Positions 46,436 to 54,927 of a DNA stretch of 64,000 nt are shown here, piece by piece. Origin of the DNA: an uncultured Anaerolineae bacterium (GTDB lineage Bacteria > Chloroflexota > Anaerolineae > Promineifilales > Promineifilaceae). The stretch is taken from assembly GCA_937943625.1 (NCBI GenBank), contig CALEAD010000004.1, positions 1 to 64,000 of the forward strand. The letters run 5' to 3'. The position numbers and the translations under genes are program-made. Each line of letters opens with the position of its first letter. Within the stretch, counting starts at the first letter, position 1. The notes below the pieces were generated by a model, which worked only from the letters and a program-made list of their open reading frames with translations, ran no database searches and was not told the origin of the DNA.

Positions 46436-46852
46436 CTATTTGCCCGTCAGGGTAAGTAGATAAGCAACCAGGTCGTTGATCTCCTGTTCGCTCAGTTCGG
46501 CTCCGTAAGTCATGTACATCACGCCCGCGTCAAATCCTTCTACAACATAGGCATTCGGGTCCACAATGGACTGGTGCAGGTACTCTTCCGCAGAAAGGCC
46601 GGGCACGCGGCCCGCCGCGCGCAGACCTATATCGTGCTGCGAAGGACCGGTCAAAACCACGCCAGGCTCCAGGGAGTGGCAGGTAATGCAGCCAGGGGCG
46701 CTGCGCAGGCCAATGGTCGCCTGCGCAAACAACTTCTCACCGTTTGCCGCGTTGCCCACAGTGCTGCCCGCATCGCTGCTGCCAGAGCCACCACCACAGG
46801 CTACCAGCGCCAACGAAAGAACCAGCAAAAGAATAAACAATGTTTTACGCAT
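46436..46852 (-). CDS. Monohaem c-type cytochrome lipoprotein, second copy
   Basis: From ATG 46852 (ribosome site CGGAGGTTA) the product is 138 residues with a lipoprotein signal LSLALVACGGG, haem site CITCH in APGCITCHSLEPGVV, and axial Met in DAGVMYMTYGAEL. It shares the pattern HSL.P.VVL.GPS...G...R with the next gene, so the two are paralogues. An upstream in-frame extension lacks a ribosome site. Confidence 0.9.
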   Translation of the reverse strand: MRKTLFILLLVLSLALVACGGGSGSSDAGSTVGNAANGEKLFAQATIGLRSAPGCITCHSLEPGVVLTGPSQHDIGLRAAGRVPGLSAEEYLHQSIVDPNAYVVEGFDAGVMYMTYGAELSEQEINDLVAYLLTLTGK

Positions 46853-47034
46853 AAACTTTAACCTCCGTGTTGTTGAGGCGGGGAGTATAGCCAGAATCGT
46901 TTTTTCCTTGCGAAATGTAAATACAGCAATGCTCACCCGTCGTTGTCAAAATGAGATTATACAAAATTGTCAACAGAAGCAAAAAGAATGGGCATAGTTC
47001 GTGATACGCCAAAGAGATGCTTTACAATTTTTCC

Positions 47035-47130
47035 GACCGCTGATCGCCGACCGCAGACCGCAAGACTGGAGAGGCATAGCGGTCTGCCGTCGGTGGTCGG
47101 CGGTGAAATGAATGCGCTAAATTGAGAATT
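47035..47130. repeat. GACCGC repeat block upstream of the cytochrome c genes
   Basis: GCTGATCGCCGACCGCAGACCGC and GCGGTCTGCCGTCGGTGGTCGGCGG are complementary arms of a hairpin around CAAGACTGGAGAGGCATA. It is followed by CTAAATTGAGAATTG (about 47116), the inverted copy of the word at 43448. Confidence 0.65.
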
Positions 47131-47177
47131 GCGGCAAGTGTGACCTCATGCTTTTCACGCTTCACGCCTCAGGCATC

Positions 47178-48824
47178 TTAACGAATCGTAATCGGTGGTG
47201 CGGTCATGTTCAGGTTGCTGATCAAGTCAAACAAGATAGGGCCATAGGCAATAATGATCAGGGCAATGGTCAACGCCAGCCAGGGACGCCAGGTATCAAG
47301 AAAAGCCGGGGCAGGTTCCGGATTCAGCGCTTCGGCAACAGGCATCTCAATGGGCGCAGTTAACTTCTTCTTGGAAACCAGCGTACCCACGATGTTCACA
47401 TAGAAAAGCAGCCCGCTAATCGTCAGGATAATGCCGCCAATCAGCGCTTCAATCAGCAGGGGATTCCACGCTTCTTGCGCGTAGGGGGCAAAGCCCAGCG
47501 CCGACCGGCGCGGCACGCCAAAGTTTAGCCCCAAAATGTGCAAACCATTGGACATGAGCAACATGCCAATGAACCAGGTCCACGCCTGCCACAGCCCCAG
47601 CGTGCGGCTGAACAACTGCTTGCCGCTGAGCTTGGGAACCAGCCAGTAGGAAATGCCAATAAAGGTCAACGTCACGGCCGATCCCAGGGTGAGGTGGAAG
47701 TGACCGGGCACCCAGATGGTGTTGTGTACCGCCAGGTTCAGGTTGTACGAGGCGTTTGTCAGACCGCTGATGCCGCCAAAGGCGAACAAAATCATCGCCA
47801 GGTTTTGCGAAGCGTAGGAGGGATCCCCCCAGGGCAGTTTGCGCACCCAGCCTAGCAGCCCTGTGCCCCCGCGCGCGCGCCCGGCATTTTCCAGTGAGGC
47901 CACCACGGTAAATGCAGTGAGCATACTCGGCAGGAAGAGAGAGTAGGTGAGGATGGCGTGCATAACCTTCCAACCAGCGGAAATACCTGGGTCTACGTAT
48001 TGGTGATGCAACCCCACGGGAATGGAAAGCACCAGAAAGAGCCAAAAGACCAGGCGCGCCAGCGGTTCGCTGAACAATTTGCCACCGGCCTGCTTAGGCA
48101 ACATGGCGTACCAGGAGATGTAGGCAGGCAATAGCCAGAAGTAGACTAGGGGATGGCCAAAGAACCAGAAGAAAGTGCGCGCCAACTGCGGGTCTGTGCC
48201 TGCGACCAGGCCGAACGACCAGGGGATAACCAGCCACAGCAGTTCTATGGCCACACCCAGGGTGGCAATTTGCCACATTACCATGGTAATGATCGCTGCC
48301 AGGGCAATAAAGGGGGTTCGCTGACCGGCATTTTCTTTGCGCCAGGCGCCATAGGTGAAGTAGTAGCCATAGCCTGCTACCCATGAGCCTACCACGACCA
48401 GGACCAGGCCAATGTAAAAGAAGGGGCTGGCCTTCATGGGAGGATAGAAGGTGTAGAGGACGTTGGCCAGACCCATGAGGATGGGAATGGCGGCCATGAT
48501 TAACCCGGCCATCATCAGCCCAAAGGCCGCAATTTGTATTTGGGGGTACTTGAGCGGCCGTCCCAGGCTGCGGGGAATGGCGAAGGTAAAGAAGCCGACA
48601 ATGAAGAAGGTTGTCCAGACCAGGGCATTGAGCACGGCATGGAGCGTCAAACCCTGGTAATAGCTGTTGATACCGATGAAGTTAAGCTGGTTGTAGAGAT
48701 TGGTGCCGGCATGTTCCAGCTTTTGGAACAGCCCCATGGAGCCACCTAGCGCCAGCGCCACCATGGCAACGCCAATGTTCCAGGCGGCTAGTTTGTCAGT
48801 GGATAGTTTGTCGTTTGTGAACAT
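47178..48824 (-). CDS. Haem-copper oxidase subunit I, B-type (ba3-like)
   Basis: The 548-residue catalytic subunit has about 13 membrane helices. Low-spin haem His is in GLTLHAVLNAL, CuB and cross-linked Tyr in FGHPLVYFWLLPAY, two further CuB His in GLHHQY, and haem a3 His in GHFHLTLGSAV. The helix pattern and the associated subunit IIa point to family B, as in Thermus ba3, with a single K-type proton channel. It receives electrons from CuA of subunit II and reduces O2. RBS AGGAGAAAG. Confidence 0.92.
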   Translation of the reverse strand: MFTNDKLSTDKLAAWNIGVAMVALALGGSMGLFQKLEHAGTNLYNQLNFIGINSYYQGLTLHAVLNALVWTTFFIVGFFTFAIPRSLGRPLKYPQIQIAAFGLMMAGLIMAAIPILMGLANVLYTFYPPMKASPFFYIGLVLVVVGSWVAGYGYYFTYGAWRKENAGQRTPFIALAAIITMVMWQIATLGVAIELLWLVIPWSFGLVAGTDPQLARTFFWFFGHPLVYFWLLPAYISWYAMLPKQAGGKLFSEPLARLVFWLFLVLSIPVGLHHQYVDPGISAGWKVMHAILTYSLFLPSMLTAFTVVASLENAGRARGGTGLLGWVRKLPWGDPSYASQNLAMILFAFGGISGLTNASYNLNLAVHNTIWVPGHFHLTLGSAVTLTFIGISYWLVPKLSGKQLFSRTLGLWQAWTWFIGMLLMSNGLHILGLNFGVPRRSALGFAPYAQEAWNPLLIEALIGGIILTISGLLFYVNIVGTLVSKKKLTAPIEMPVAEALNPEPAPAFLDTWRPWLALTIALIIIAYGPILFDLISNLNMTAPPITIR

Positions 48825-48843
48825 ACTTTCTCCTTCACGGCCG

Positions 48844-49383
48844 TTATTGGTTCACAACTTCCAATACGCCATACATCGTTTGGTGCGCTGCGCCACAATA
48901 CTCGTGGCAGATCATGTGGTAAGTGCCCGGCTCATCAAACGTCGCCGTCAGGCGCGAAATCTCTCCAGGTAGAATCATCATGTTGACGTTGGTGTGCCGC
49001 CCACCATCAGCGCTGACGATTTTAAGGCCATGCTGCACGTCTCGACTGGTAAAGTAGAAGGTCACCTGGGAACCGGCAGGGATTTTGATGCTCGGTTCGC
49101 CGTAGTTCACGGAGCCGGGAGAGAACTTCCACATTTGCGCCAGCACATAGACCTCATAGCGGCCAGGCGCTAATTCGCGAATGCGCTCTGCCGCAGGCAG
49201 GGCAAAGGTGGGAAAATCTGATTTTTCCGGGTCAGCAATGGTGACCGGATTGACTTTGGCAAAGGGCTGGGGAACCTGAATGCCATAGACGAAGCCGCTA
49301 ATACCAATCGCCAGCGCAAACACCACCAATAAAACGGCGCTGGCGATGAAGAATACCCGTTCACTGCGATCAATGTGCATCAT
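48844..49383 (-). CDS. Haem-copper oxidase subunit II with CuA site
   Basis: From ATG 49383 the product is 179 residues with a single N-terminal helix (FFIASAVLLVVFALAIGISG) and a cupredoxin domain. The CuA ligands are all present: His in SRDVQHG and the CHEYCGAAHQTM cluster. The start overlaps the stop of the subunit IIa gene. Only one helix fits the B-family subunit II. The longer in-frame extension overlaps the IIa gene and was rejected. Confidence 0.92.
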   Translation of the reverse strand: MMHIDRSERVFFIASAVLLVVFALAIGISGFVYGIQVPQPFAKVNPVTIADPEKSDFPTFALPAAERIRELAPGRYEVYVLAQMWKFSPGSVNYGEPSIKIPAGSQVTFYFTSRDVQHGLKIVSADGGRHTNVNMMILPGEISRLTATFDEPGTYHMICHEYCGAAHQTMYGVLEVVNQ

Positions 49384-49517
49384 TGGACTACCGTAACTCC
49401 TCGTGACAGCAGGGTCAGATAGGCGCTGCCCCATAAAGCAATGATCAAGATGATAAAGATGACCATGATGGCAACCGTTCCTTGTGGCGCTTTGTATTTC
49501 TTGTCCTTGTTCTGCAT
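49380..49517 (-). CDS. Haem-copper oxidase subunit IIa
   Basis: This 45-residue protein (MQNKDKKYKAPQGTVAIM...) has one helix, VAIMVIFIILIIALWGSAYLTLL, and a short polar tail. It corresponds to the single-helix subunit IIa of ba3-type oxidases. A strong GAGG-containing ribosome site lies upstream, and its stop overlaps the subunit II start. It is short enough to be missed by automatic annotation. Confidence 0.82.
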   Translation of the reverse strand: MQNKDKKYKAPQGTVAIMVIFIILIIALWGSAYLTLLSRGVTVVQ

Positions 49518-49527
49518 GAGCAACCTC

Positions 49528-50187
49528 CTAATCTTTAATAATGGTTTGCAAATCGGCAGCAATGTCTTTGCCGAAAATGCCAAAGGGGTAGATGAGACGC
49601 AGATAGCCCTTCTTGTCTATGACGGAAAGGGTGGCGGTGTGGTCTATCAGGTAGCCGGTGGCGGCTGTGCCGGCATGTTTTTCGTAGTAGATGCCTAAGG
49701 GCGTGGTCACAGCCAAAATGTCATCCTCACTCTGGCCGGTAAGGCCGATGAAGGAGGGGTGGAAGTGGGTGACGTATTTTTGCAGGGCAACGGCCGTATC
49801 CCGCTCCGGGTCTACGGAAATCATAATCACCTGCACCTGGGCAGCCTGTTTGCCCAGGGCTGCCATCATCTGCTTTAGCTCGGCCAGAGTGGCCGGGCAC
49901 ACGTCTGGGCAGTAGGTGTAGCCAAAGTAAAGGATGACCACCTTGCCACGGAAGTCACGCAGGCTGACGGGGGTATTGTCTGGACCATAGAGGGTAAAGT
50001 TGGCTAACGGCGTGGGAGATTGAATGAGCGTACCATGAAACTGGCGCGGGCCGATGGGTAGAACACCGCGCCACAGCAGCACCGCGCCTAAACCGAACCC
50101 GGCCAGCACTGCCAGGATGGGCAGCAGGAATCTGAACCAGCGAGGGCGCGTTGAAGGCAGCAAGGGGTGTAGTTCCGTCGGGGTCAT
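49528..50187 (-). CDS. SCO1/SenC-type copper chaperone
   Basis: From ATG 50187 (MTPTELHPLLPS) the product is 219 residues with one N-terminal helix (FLLPILAVLAGFGLGAVLLW) and a thioredoxin fold. It has the copper motif YCPDVCPATLAEL (CxxxC) and a distal His in VTHFHPSFIGLTG. It delivers copper to the CuA site of subunit II or keeps its cysteines reduced. The gene overlaps nothing and lies just upstream of the IIa gene. Confidence 0.9.
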   Translation of the reverse strand: MTPTELHPLLPSTRPRWFRFLLPILAVLAGFGLGAVLLWRGVLPIGPRQFHGTLIQSPTPLANFTLYGPDNTPVSLRDFRGKVVILYFGYTYCPDVCPATLAELKQMMAALGKQAAQVQVIMISVDPERDTAVALQKYVTHFHPSFIGLTGQSEDDILAVTTPLGIYYEKHAGTAATGYLIDHTATLSVIDKKGYLRLIYPFGIFGKDIAADLQTIIKD

Positions 50188-50200
50188 GGTGAGTATCGGG

Positions 50201-50908
50201 TTAACGAGGATAGCAGGCAAAGAGGTGTGCTGCTTCGTAGGCGTAGCGGGCAGGGCCTTCGCTGTGCTGCGCCTCTTGCAGCAGCAGGCGCAAATCACGC
50301 ATGACCAGCTCGATGTCGGGAACGGCGCGCAGGTATTCGGCGCGCAAGATGCCCGCACCATCTACCAGCATATACCCCTGGTCTAGCAGATAAGTGCCAT
50401 CTGGCCCAGGCGCAAAGTAGAGGCCAAAGCCACCACCCACTACCCACTTCAGGCGGTTGGCGTCGGCGCTGGCAAAGTGCCACACGGCCGTATCTGCGCC
50501 CCGCGTTTGCGCCAGGGCAGCTAATTCTTCAGGGGTGGCCTCATCTATGGCAATGGTTACAAACTCGATGGGTACCTCAGCGCCCAGTTCGGGCAGCCGG
50601 GCTTGCAGGGCGCGCAACAAATCGGCTGTGGGCGCGCATGTCGCGCCGCATTGGGCATAAGCAAAGCTGTAGAGCACAATTTTGCCGCGCATGGTCTCGC
50701 TGGTAAGCAAACGGCCGTTCTGGTCGGTCAGGGCGTAACCAGGGGCCAGGGTGATGCGCGGCAACACCTGTACCGGGCGCATAATCGAAAACCAGGCCAG
50801 CCCCAGCGCCAACAAAACAGGCAACGCCCACAGCCACCCCCACAAAAAGCGGCGCGGTATTGGCTTCTGGCGAGAAGGAGCCGATGTCGGTGCAGCAGCG
50901 CTTTGCAT
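50201..50908 (-). CDS. SCO-like thioredoxin-fold protein
   Basis: This 235-residue protein has an N-terminal helix (WGWLWALPVLLALGLAWF) and a redoxin domain with CGATCAPTADLL (CxxxC). The sequence is more divergent than its neighbour and no matching distal His stands out. It probably works in copper insertion or thiol reduction for the oxidase. Having two SCO proteins in one oxidase operon suggests a division between CuA and another site. Confidence 0.8.
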   Translation of the reverse strand: MQSAAAPTSAPSRQKPIPRRFLWGWLWALPVLLALGLAWFSIMRPVQVLPRITLAPGYALTDQNGRLLTSETMRGKIVLYSFAYAQCGATCAPTADLLRALQARLPELGAEVPIEFVTIAIDEATPEELAALAQTRGADTAVWHFASADANRLKWVVGGGFGLYFAPGPDGTYLLDQGYMLVDGAGILRAEYLRAVPDIELVMRDLRLLLQEAQHSEGPARYAYEAAHLFACYPR

Positions 50909-50913
50909 GGGAT

Positions 50914-51399
50914 TTACTCTTTTTGCGCAACGGGGAGCGCGGGATGGAGATAGGGCACATCTGGATGGAGATTCGGGTTTTTGCGGTAGGCGCGTGCCTG
51001 GTTAACCAGGTGCGCCAGGGTAGCAGCTTCTAGCTCTTGCACAATCAGTTGCTGCAAGCGCCCCCAGGTAATGTGTGCAGAGCAGATAATGTCTAGCGGG
51101 CAGGCACGCGGGCTGGTCAGGCAAAGGTTGAGGCAGATAGGACCATCTACCGCTTCGAGAATCTGGCGCATGTTGATTTCAGCCAACGGCCGTATCACTG
51201 CCACCCCACCGCCCGGCCCGGCATAGGTGCAAACCAGGTCCACCTTCACCAGATCAGCAATGATTTTGTGCAAAAACGCCTTGGGCACGCCCGTGCGGCG
51301 CGAAAGCTGCTGTGCGGAAACGGCCGTACCCACCCCTTGCAACCCCAGTTCAATCATCATGCGTACCGCGTAATCAGCGCGGCGGCTAAGCTGAAACAC
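50914..51399 (-). CDS. Rrf2-family regulator with cysteine cluster
   Basis: This 161-residue protein has an N-terminal winged helix (FQLSRRADYAVRMMIELGLQG then VSAQQLSRRTGVPKAFLHKIIADLV) and cysteines at ICLNLCLTSPRACPLDIIC, a pattern like the [Fe-S]-binding C-x-C regions of NsrR/IscR. It is the first gene of the oxidase operon and so may sense NO, O2 or iron-sulfur state to control it. The 5-bp gap to the SCO-like gene supports co-transcription. Confidence 0.88.
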   Translation of the reverse strand: MFQLSRRADYAVRMMIELGLQGVGTAVSAQQLSRRTGVPKAFLHKIIADLVKVDLVCTYAGPGGGVAVIRPLAEINMRQILEAVDGPICLNLCLTSPRACPLDIICSAHITWGRLQQLIVQELEAATLAHLVNQARAYRKNPNLHPDVPYLHPALPVAQKE

Positions 51400-51794
51400 C
51401 TGATGTTGACCTCTTTAATCCAGATTAGCGTAAAATTAGCTGATGAGCAGGATTTTGTCAACCCGCGCTCGTTTATGAAGAGAAAATTAATAAAAACCGC
51501 CTGTTCGCCAATTGTGGGGCGGGCATCAGCGCTACAACCCCCTTTTCGTCCCATATGAAATAGTTCACAGCAATTTTTGCAGGTTGGGTTAAGCCATTTG
51601 ATAGATAACGCCGCCTTCCTGGTGACAAGCCGGCAAGATGCTGGCGCACCTATTCATCAGCAATTTTCACTGGCGAGTTCATGCGTAGGGCGCGCCACCA
51701 CGAATGAAAATGTAGCGCAGGTTACCAAACCTGCACCTGCCAACCAGGTCTGGCAACGTGGACTACACTTACAGACGGCGGTTGGCCATCGGCA
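51400..51794. other. Spacer with a full AACCTGG repeat; truncation point of a Crp gene
   Basis: 51688-51770 is the third complete copy of the AACCTGG repeat (GAATGAAAATGTAGCGCAGG ... GGCAACGTGGACTACAC), directly followed by a GGCGGTTGGCCATCGGCAGT GACCGC-type repeat to 51805. The Rrf2 promoter must be in the first part. The repeats stand where the missing sensor domain of the next gene would be. Confidence 0.55.
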
Positions 51795-52208
51795 GTGGCG
51801 GTCATTAAGCACATGCAGCAGTGCCCACAGTTTGCGCTCAACTTTATGCAAGAGCTAACGCTGCGCGTGCGCTATAACACGCCCCAGATGGATAGCCTGG
51901 CCTCGCTTACCGTCTCGCAGCGGCTGGCGCGGAAGTTGATTGAACTGGCGCACAATTACGGCCGTGTGCAGCACGACGGCGTCGTCATCAACCTGGCGCT
52001 CAGCCAGGCAGACCTGGCAAACCTGATTGGCGCTATCCGCGAAAGCGCCAACAAACGCCTGCGCGAGTTCCGCCGGCACGGCTGGGGCTCACTACGCCAG
52101 GGGCATATTCTCATTCACGACGCCGAAGCGTTACGGGAGCAGGGGCAGGGGGGGAAGGTAAGCACAAAACAGGAGTTCAACTTTTGCGCAAAGTTGAACT
52201 CCTGCTAA
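51795..52208 (+). pseudogene. Crp/Fnr regulator, 5'-truncated
   Basis: The frame gives 137 residues. It begins at the end of the dimer helix region (QQCPQFALNFMQELTLRVRY) and contains the DNA-binding winged helix (SQADLANLIGAIRESANKRLREFRRHGW). The nucleotide-binding beta-roll expected before it is missing and replaced by repeats. The last residues (QEFNFCAKLNSC) are read through the terminator hairpin, so the natural stop is also disturbed or very late. It may be a remnant, or a free DNA-binding domain if expressed. Confidence 0.6.
52170..52204. terminator. Bidirectional terminator hairpin
   Basis: CAGGAGTTCAACTTT and AAAGTTGAACTCCTG form a perfect 15-bp stem around TGCGC, between the convergent Crp remnant and degV-type genes. 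It overlaps the last codons of the Crp frame. Confidence 0.75.
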
Positions 52209-52222
52209 CCCTGGAAGCATCA

Positions 52223-53074
52223 TCAGGCGGCGTAATAAGCCACACCCAGCGTGCCAGGGCCTACGTGCGTGCCAATAACCGGGCTAATTTCACCAATGAT
52301 CAGGCTGTCGGGCTTTAATTCTGTGCGTAATTGTGCAGCAATGTCGTTCGCCTCGACAGGCGCAGCGGCATGAAGCACCGCCATTTGCAAGCCACTTTTA
52401 CCGCTTGTTTCCTGCTTCAGCACATCCATCAGGTGCTGCAGCGCCTTCTTCTTGGTGCGTACTGAAGCCAGCGGTTCAATTTTGCCGTTTTCCAGGTGCA
52501 GCAGCGGCTTGACGGAAAGCACAGAGCCAATCAGCCGTTTGGCGCCGCCAATGCGGCCACCCCGATGTAAATAATCGAGTGTATCCACCACAAACATGAC
52601 GCGCGTCTTAGGCACCAACGCGCGTGCGATGGCCGCCACTTCCTGATAATCCTTGCCTTCGGCCGCCGCCTTGGCTGCCGCCAGACCAATCAGCCCCAGC
52701 CCCATCGAAGCCGAACGCGAGTCTACGATCTCCAGGGGATAATCGCCCATCATCTCTTTGGCCGTGCGCGCCGAAGAGAGCGTGCCACTGAGGAATTCAG
52801 AGATGAAGATGCCGACGATGGAATCGGCCGTTGCCGCCACCTTCTGGAAATGCTCCAGGAATTCACCCGCAGATGGCTGCGAAGTGGTGGGATTCGATTT
52901 TGTCATGGGCAGCTTCTGGTAAAATTCTTCGGTTTTCAAGTCAATGCCATCCAGCAAGCTTTGCCCTTCCCAGTTGACAATTTGCGGCACAACGTGAATG
53001 CCGTACTGCTGCACCAACTCCGCAGGCAGGTTGGCGGTACTATCAATGATAACGGCTACTTTCTTTTTCGACAT
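52223..53074 (-). CDS. DegV-family fatty-acid-binding protein
   Basis: From ATG 53074 the product is 283 residues, starting VAVIIDSTANLPAELVQQYGI (the DSTAN/DSxxDL motif of the family), with PTTSQPSAGEFLE and VDSRSASMGLGL, and SVLSVKPLLHLENG later. DegV/FakB proteins bind a fatty acid for phosphorylation by FakA, which is not nearby. An in-frame extension upstream lies in repeat-containing spacer and was rejected. Confidence 0.93.
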   Translation of the reverse strand: MSKKKVAVIIDSTANLPAELVQQYGIHVVPQIVNWEGQSLLDGIDLKTEEFYQKLPMTKSNPTTSQPSAGEFLEHFQKVAATADSIVGIFISEFLSGTLSSARTAKEMMGDYPLEIVDSRSASMGLGLIGLAAAKAAAEGKDYQEVAAIARALVPKTRVMFVVDTLDYLHRGGRIGGAKRLIGSVLSVKPLLHLENGKIEPLASVRTKKKALQHLMDVLKQETSGKSGLQMAVLHAAAPVEANDIAAQLRTELKPDSLIIGEISPVIGTHVGPGTLGVAYYAA

Positions 53075-53565
53075 ACTAGACTCCTTGCATCTGCCAAAGT
53101 TTCGTGTGGTATAACACCAAACAGGTGCATCCGATGTGCTTGTGCTGCTAATTACCTGAAGTCTGGCGAAAATCCTGATGAACTCTAGCCTGTGATGTGA
53201 TTTTGGCAAATCGCATTACACAGGTAACAGACAAAAACGTCAGTATCCAGTCATTAATCAGCGTAAACTTTTTTTATTGGAAGCAAAAACCGCACAAGTT
53301 TACCGAAGGAAGTAAAAATCTGCCACAGCAATTCCCAAATCCAGTAATTCTCAATTTGAGCCTGCTTCACAAAGCCGTGTATACCCGTTCGTAGTGCCGA
53401 CTTTAGTCGGTTGCCCACTAAAGTGGTGACCACAAACTTTTCCGCGCCGTCCCGCCCACCCGCATGGTTTCAAATTTAGAATTGCTGGCCCAAATCAGCG
53501 CTTAACGTGAGATTGGGTTGGAATTTTGCCTGAAATGGCATACACTGGAGCATAGAGGACCTGGT
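53075..53565. other. Spacer with leader element copy D; no gene
   Basis: 53157-53252 is a diverged fourth copy of the ~95-bp element, from CTGAAGTCTGGCGAAAATCC to CGTCAGTATCCAG. After it come CAATTCCCAAATCCAGTAATTCTC letters and GTGCCGACTTTAGTCGGTTGC. Before the SRAP start, GGCATACACTGGAGC resembles the middle of the element. No protein is supported. Confidence 0.55.
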
Positions 53566-54231
53566 ATGTGCGGCCGTTTTGCGCTCTTTACTTCTCCTGA
53601 AAAGCTGGCAAATTGGTTTGCCGTGCCTGAAGTTCCCCGGCCACTGCCCCCGCGCTATAACATTGCACCCACACAACCTGTACTGGCGGTGCGCGCTGGC
53701 GCGCAGCAGGCGGAATTTGCCCTGTTCCGCTGGGGACTTATTCCCTCTTGGGCTAAAGAGCTACAAATAGGAGCGCGCCTGATTAATGCGCGCGCAGAAA
53801 CGGCCGCGGAAAAGCCAGCTTTTCGTGCCGCGTTTAAGCGGCGGCGCTGCCTGATTCCGACCAGCGGATTTTACGAATGGCAGCAGATAGACGGCCGTAA
53901 ACAGCCCTACTTCATTCATCCAGGAGACGCGGAACTGTTTGCGTTTGCCGGACTGTGGGAGATGTGGCAAAGCCGTGATGGCAGCGAACTGCAAAGCTGC
54001 ACTATTTTGACCACACCCCCAAATGAGCTGATGCGGCTCATTCACAACCGCATGCCCGCCATTTTGCCACGCACCGAATTCGCCACCTGGCTAGACCCGG
54101 CGCTGCCCACCGAAGCAGCACAACAGTTGTTACGGCCGTTTCCCGCCACCAGCATGGCCGCTTACCCCATCAGCACCAGCGTGAACAAGCCCTCCTACGA
54201 TGCGCCTGACTGCATCTTCCCCCTGGCGTAG
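53566..54231 (+). CDS. SRAP domain protein (YedK/HMCES family)
   Basis: From ATG 53566 the product is 221 residues starting MCGRF, where Cys2 forms a covalent link to abasic sites in single-stranded DNA after Met removal. Further motifs are YNIAPTQPVLAVR, RLINARAETAAEKPAFR and RCLIPTSGFYEWQ, and the catalytic His region NRMPAIL. It protects abasic sites during replication or repair. The start is fixed by the need for Cys at position 2. Confidence 0.95.
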   Translation: MCGRFALFTSPEKLANWFAVPEVPRPLPPRYNIAPTQPVLAVRAGAQQAEFALFRWGLIPSWAKELQIGARLINARAETAAEKPAFRAAFKRRRCLIPTSGFYEWQQIDGRKQPYFIHPGDAELFAFAGLWEMWQSRDGSELQSCTILTTPPNELMRLIHNRMPAILPRTEFATWLDPALPTEAAQQLLRPFPATSMAAYPISTSVNKPSYDAPDCIFPLA

Positions 54232-54239
54232 GCAGCCCT

Positions 54240-54806
54240 ATGTCCCTATACCCTGCCCTATTTCTTGACCGTGACGGCGTCATCATTGAAAATCGCCCCA
54301 ATTACGTGCGCTCCTGGGCAGACGTCGAGATATATCCCCAGGCCATTGAAGCGCTGGCGCTCCTTCGCCAAACCCCCTACAAAGTGATTTTGGTCACCAA
54401 TCAGTCAGCCATTGGCCGTGGGCTGCTGACAATAGAAACAGCCTGGGAAATTAACGAGCGAATTGTAGCCATCATTCAGGGGGAGAATGGGCGCATAGAC
54501 GACACCTTCATCTGTCCCCACGCGCCGGAAGCCGGATGTGCCTGCCGCAAACCGCAGCCAGGGCTTCTGCTGCAAGCAGCCGAAAAGCATCAAATTGACT
54601 TCGGCCGTTCTTTCATGATCGGGGACGCGCTCACCGATTTACAGGCAGGTAAAGCCGCAGGCGTCCGCCACACGATCCTTCTTCTTACCGGTCGTGGTCT
54701 GGCACAGGCACAAAAGCCAGAAAGCGGCCGTTTGCAGCCCTTTCAGATCTATGACAATTTGTTAACGGCCGTGCGTGCCATCACCCCTTTTTTGCACCAG
54801 GGCTAG
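54240..54806 (+). CDS. HAD-family phosphatase, GmhB-like
   Basis: This 188-residue protein has the HAD motif FLDRDGVIIENRPNYV, the VTNQSAIGRG motif II, a zinc-binding loop CPHAPEAGCACRKPQPGLL, and FMIGDALTDLQAG. These are the features of D-glycero-D-manno-heptose-1,7-bisphosphate 7-phosphatase and histidinol-phosphate phosphatases. A broken relative lies at 62938-63160. The substrate is open, and a sugar bisphosphate fits the glycan genes. Confidence 0.88.
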   Translation: MSLYPALFLDRDGVIIENRPNYVRSWADVEIYPQAIEALALLRQTPYKVILVTNQSAIGRGLLTIETAWEINERIVAIIQGENGRIDDTFICPHAPEAGCACRKPQPGLLLQAAEKHQIDFGRSFMIGDALTDLQAGKAAGVRHTILLLTGRGLAQAQKPESGRLQPFQIYDNLLTAVRAITPFLHQG

Positions 54807-54927
54807 ACACCGGAGGAGTCGTCCGCGGGAATTCCAGTCAGCGCTTTTCTGGCGCTTCCACTTTATTTGTTGAGTGTTTACAGACAACGAGCTATCCTGG
54901 AGGCATCCTTCAAGCCAGCAGGTCAGA

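Noticed and set aside
43448-47130. Composite transposon bounded by CAATTCTCAATTTAG inverted words
   Set aside because: The 15-base words lie beside common GACCGC repeats and a similar word occurs at 53340, so they belong to the repeat family. No transposase lies between them.
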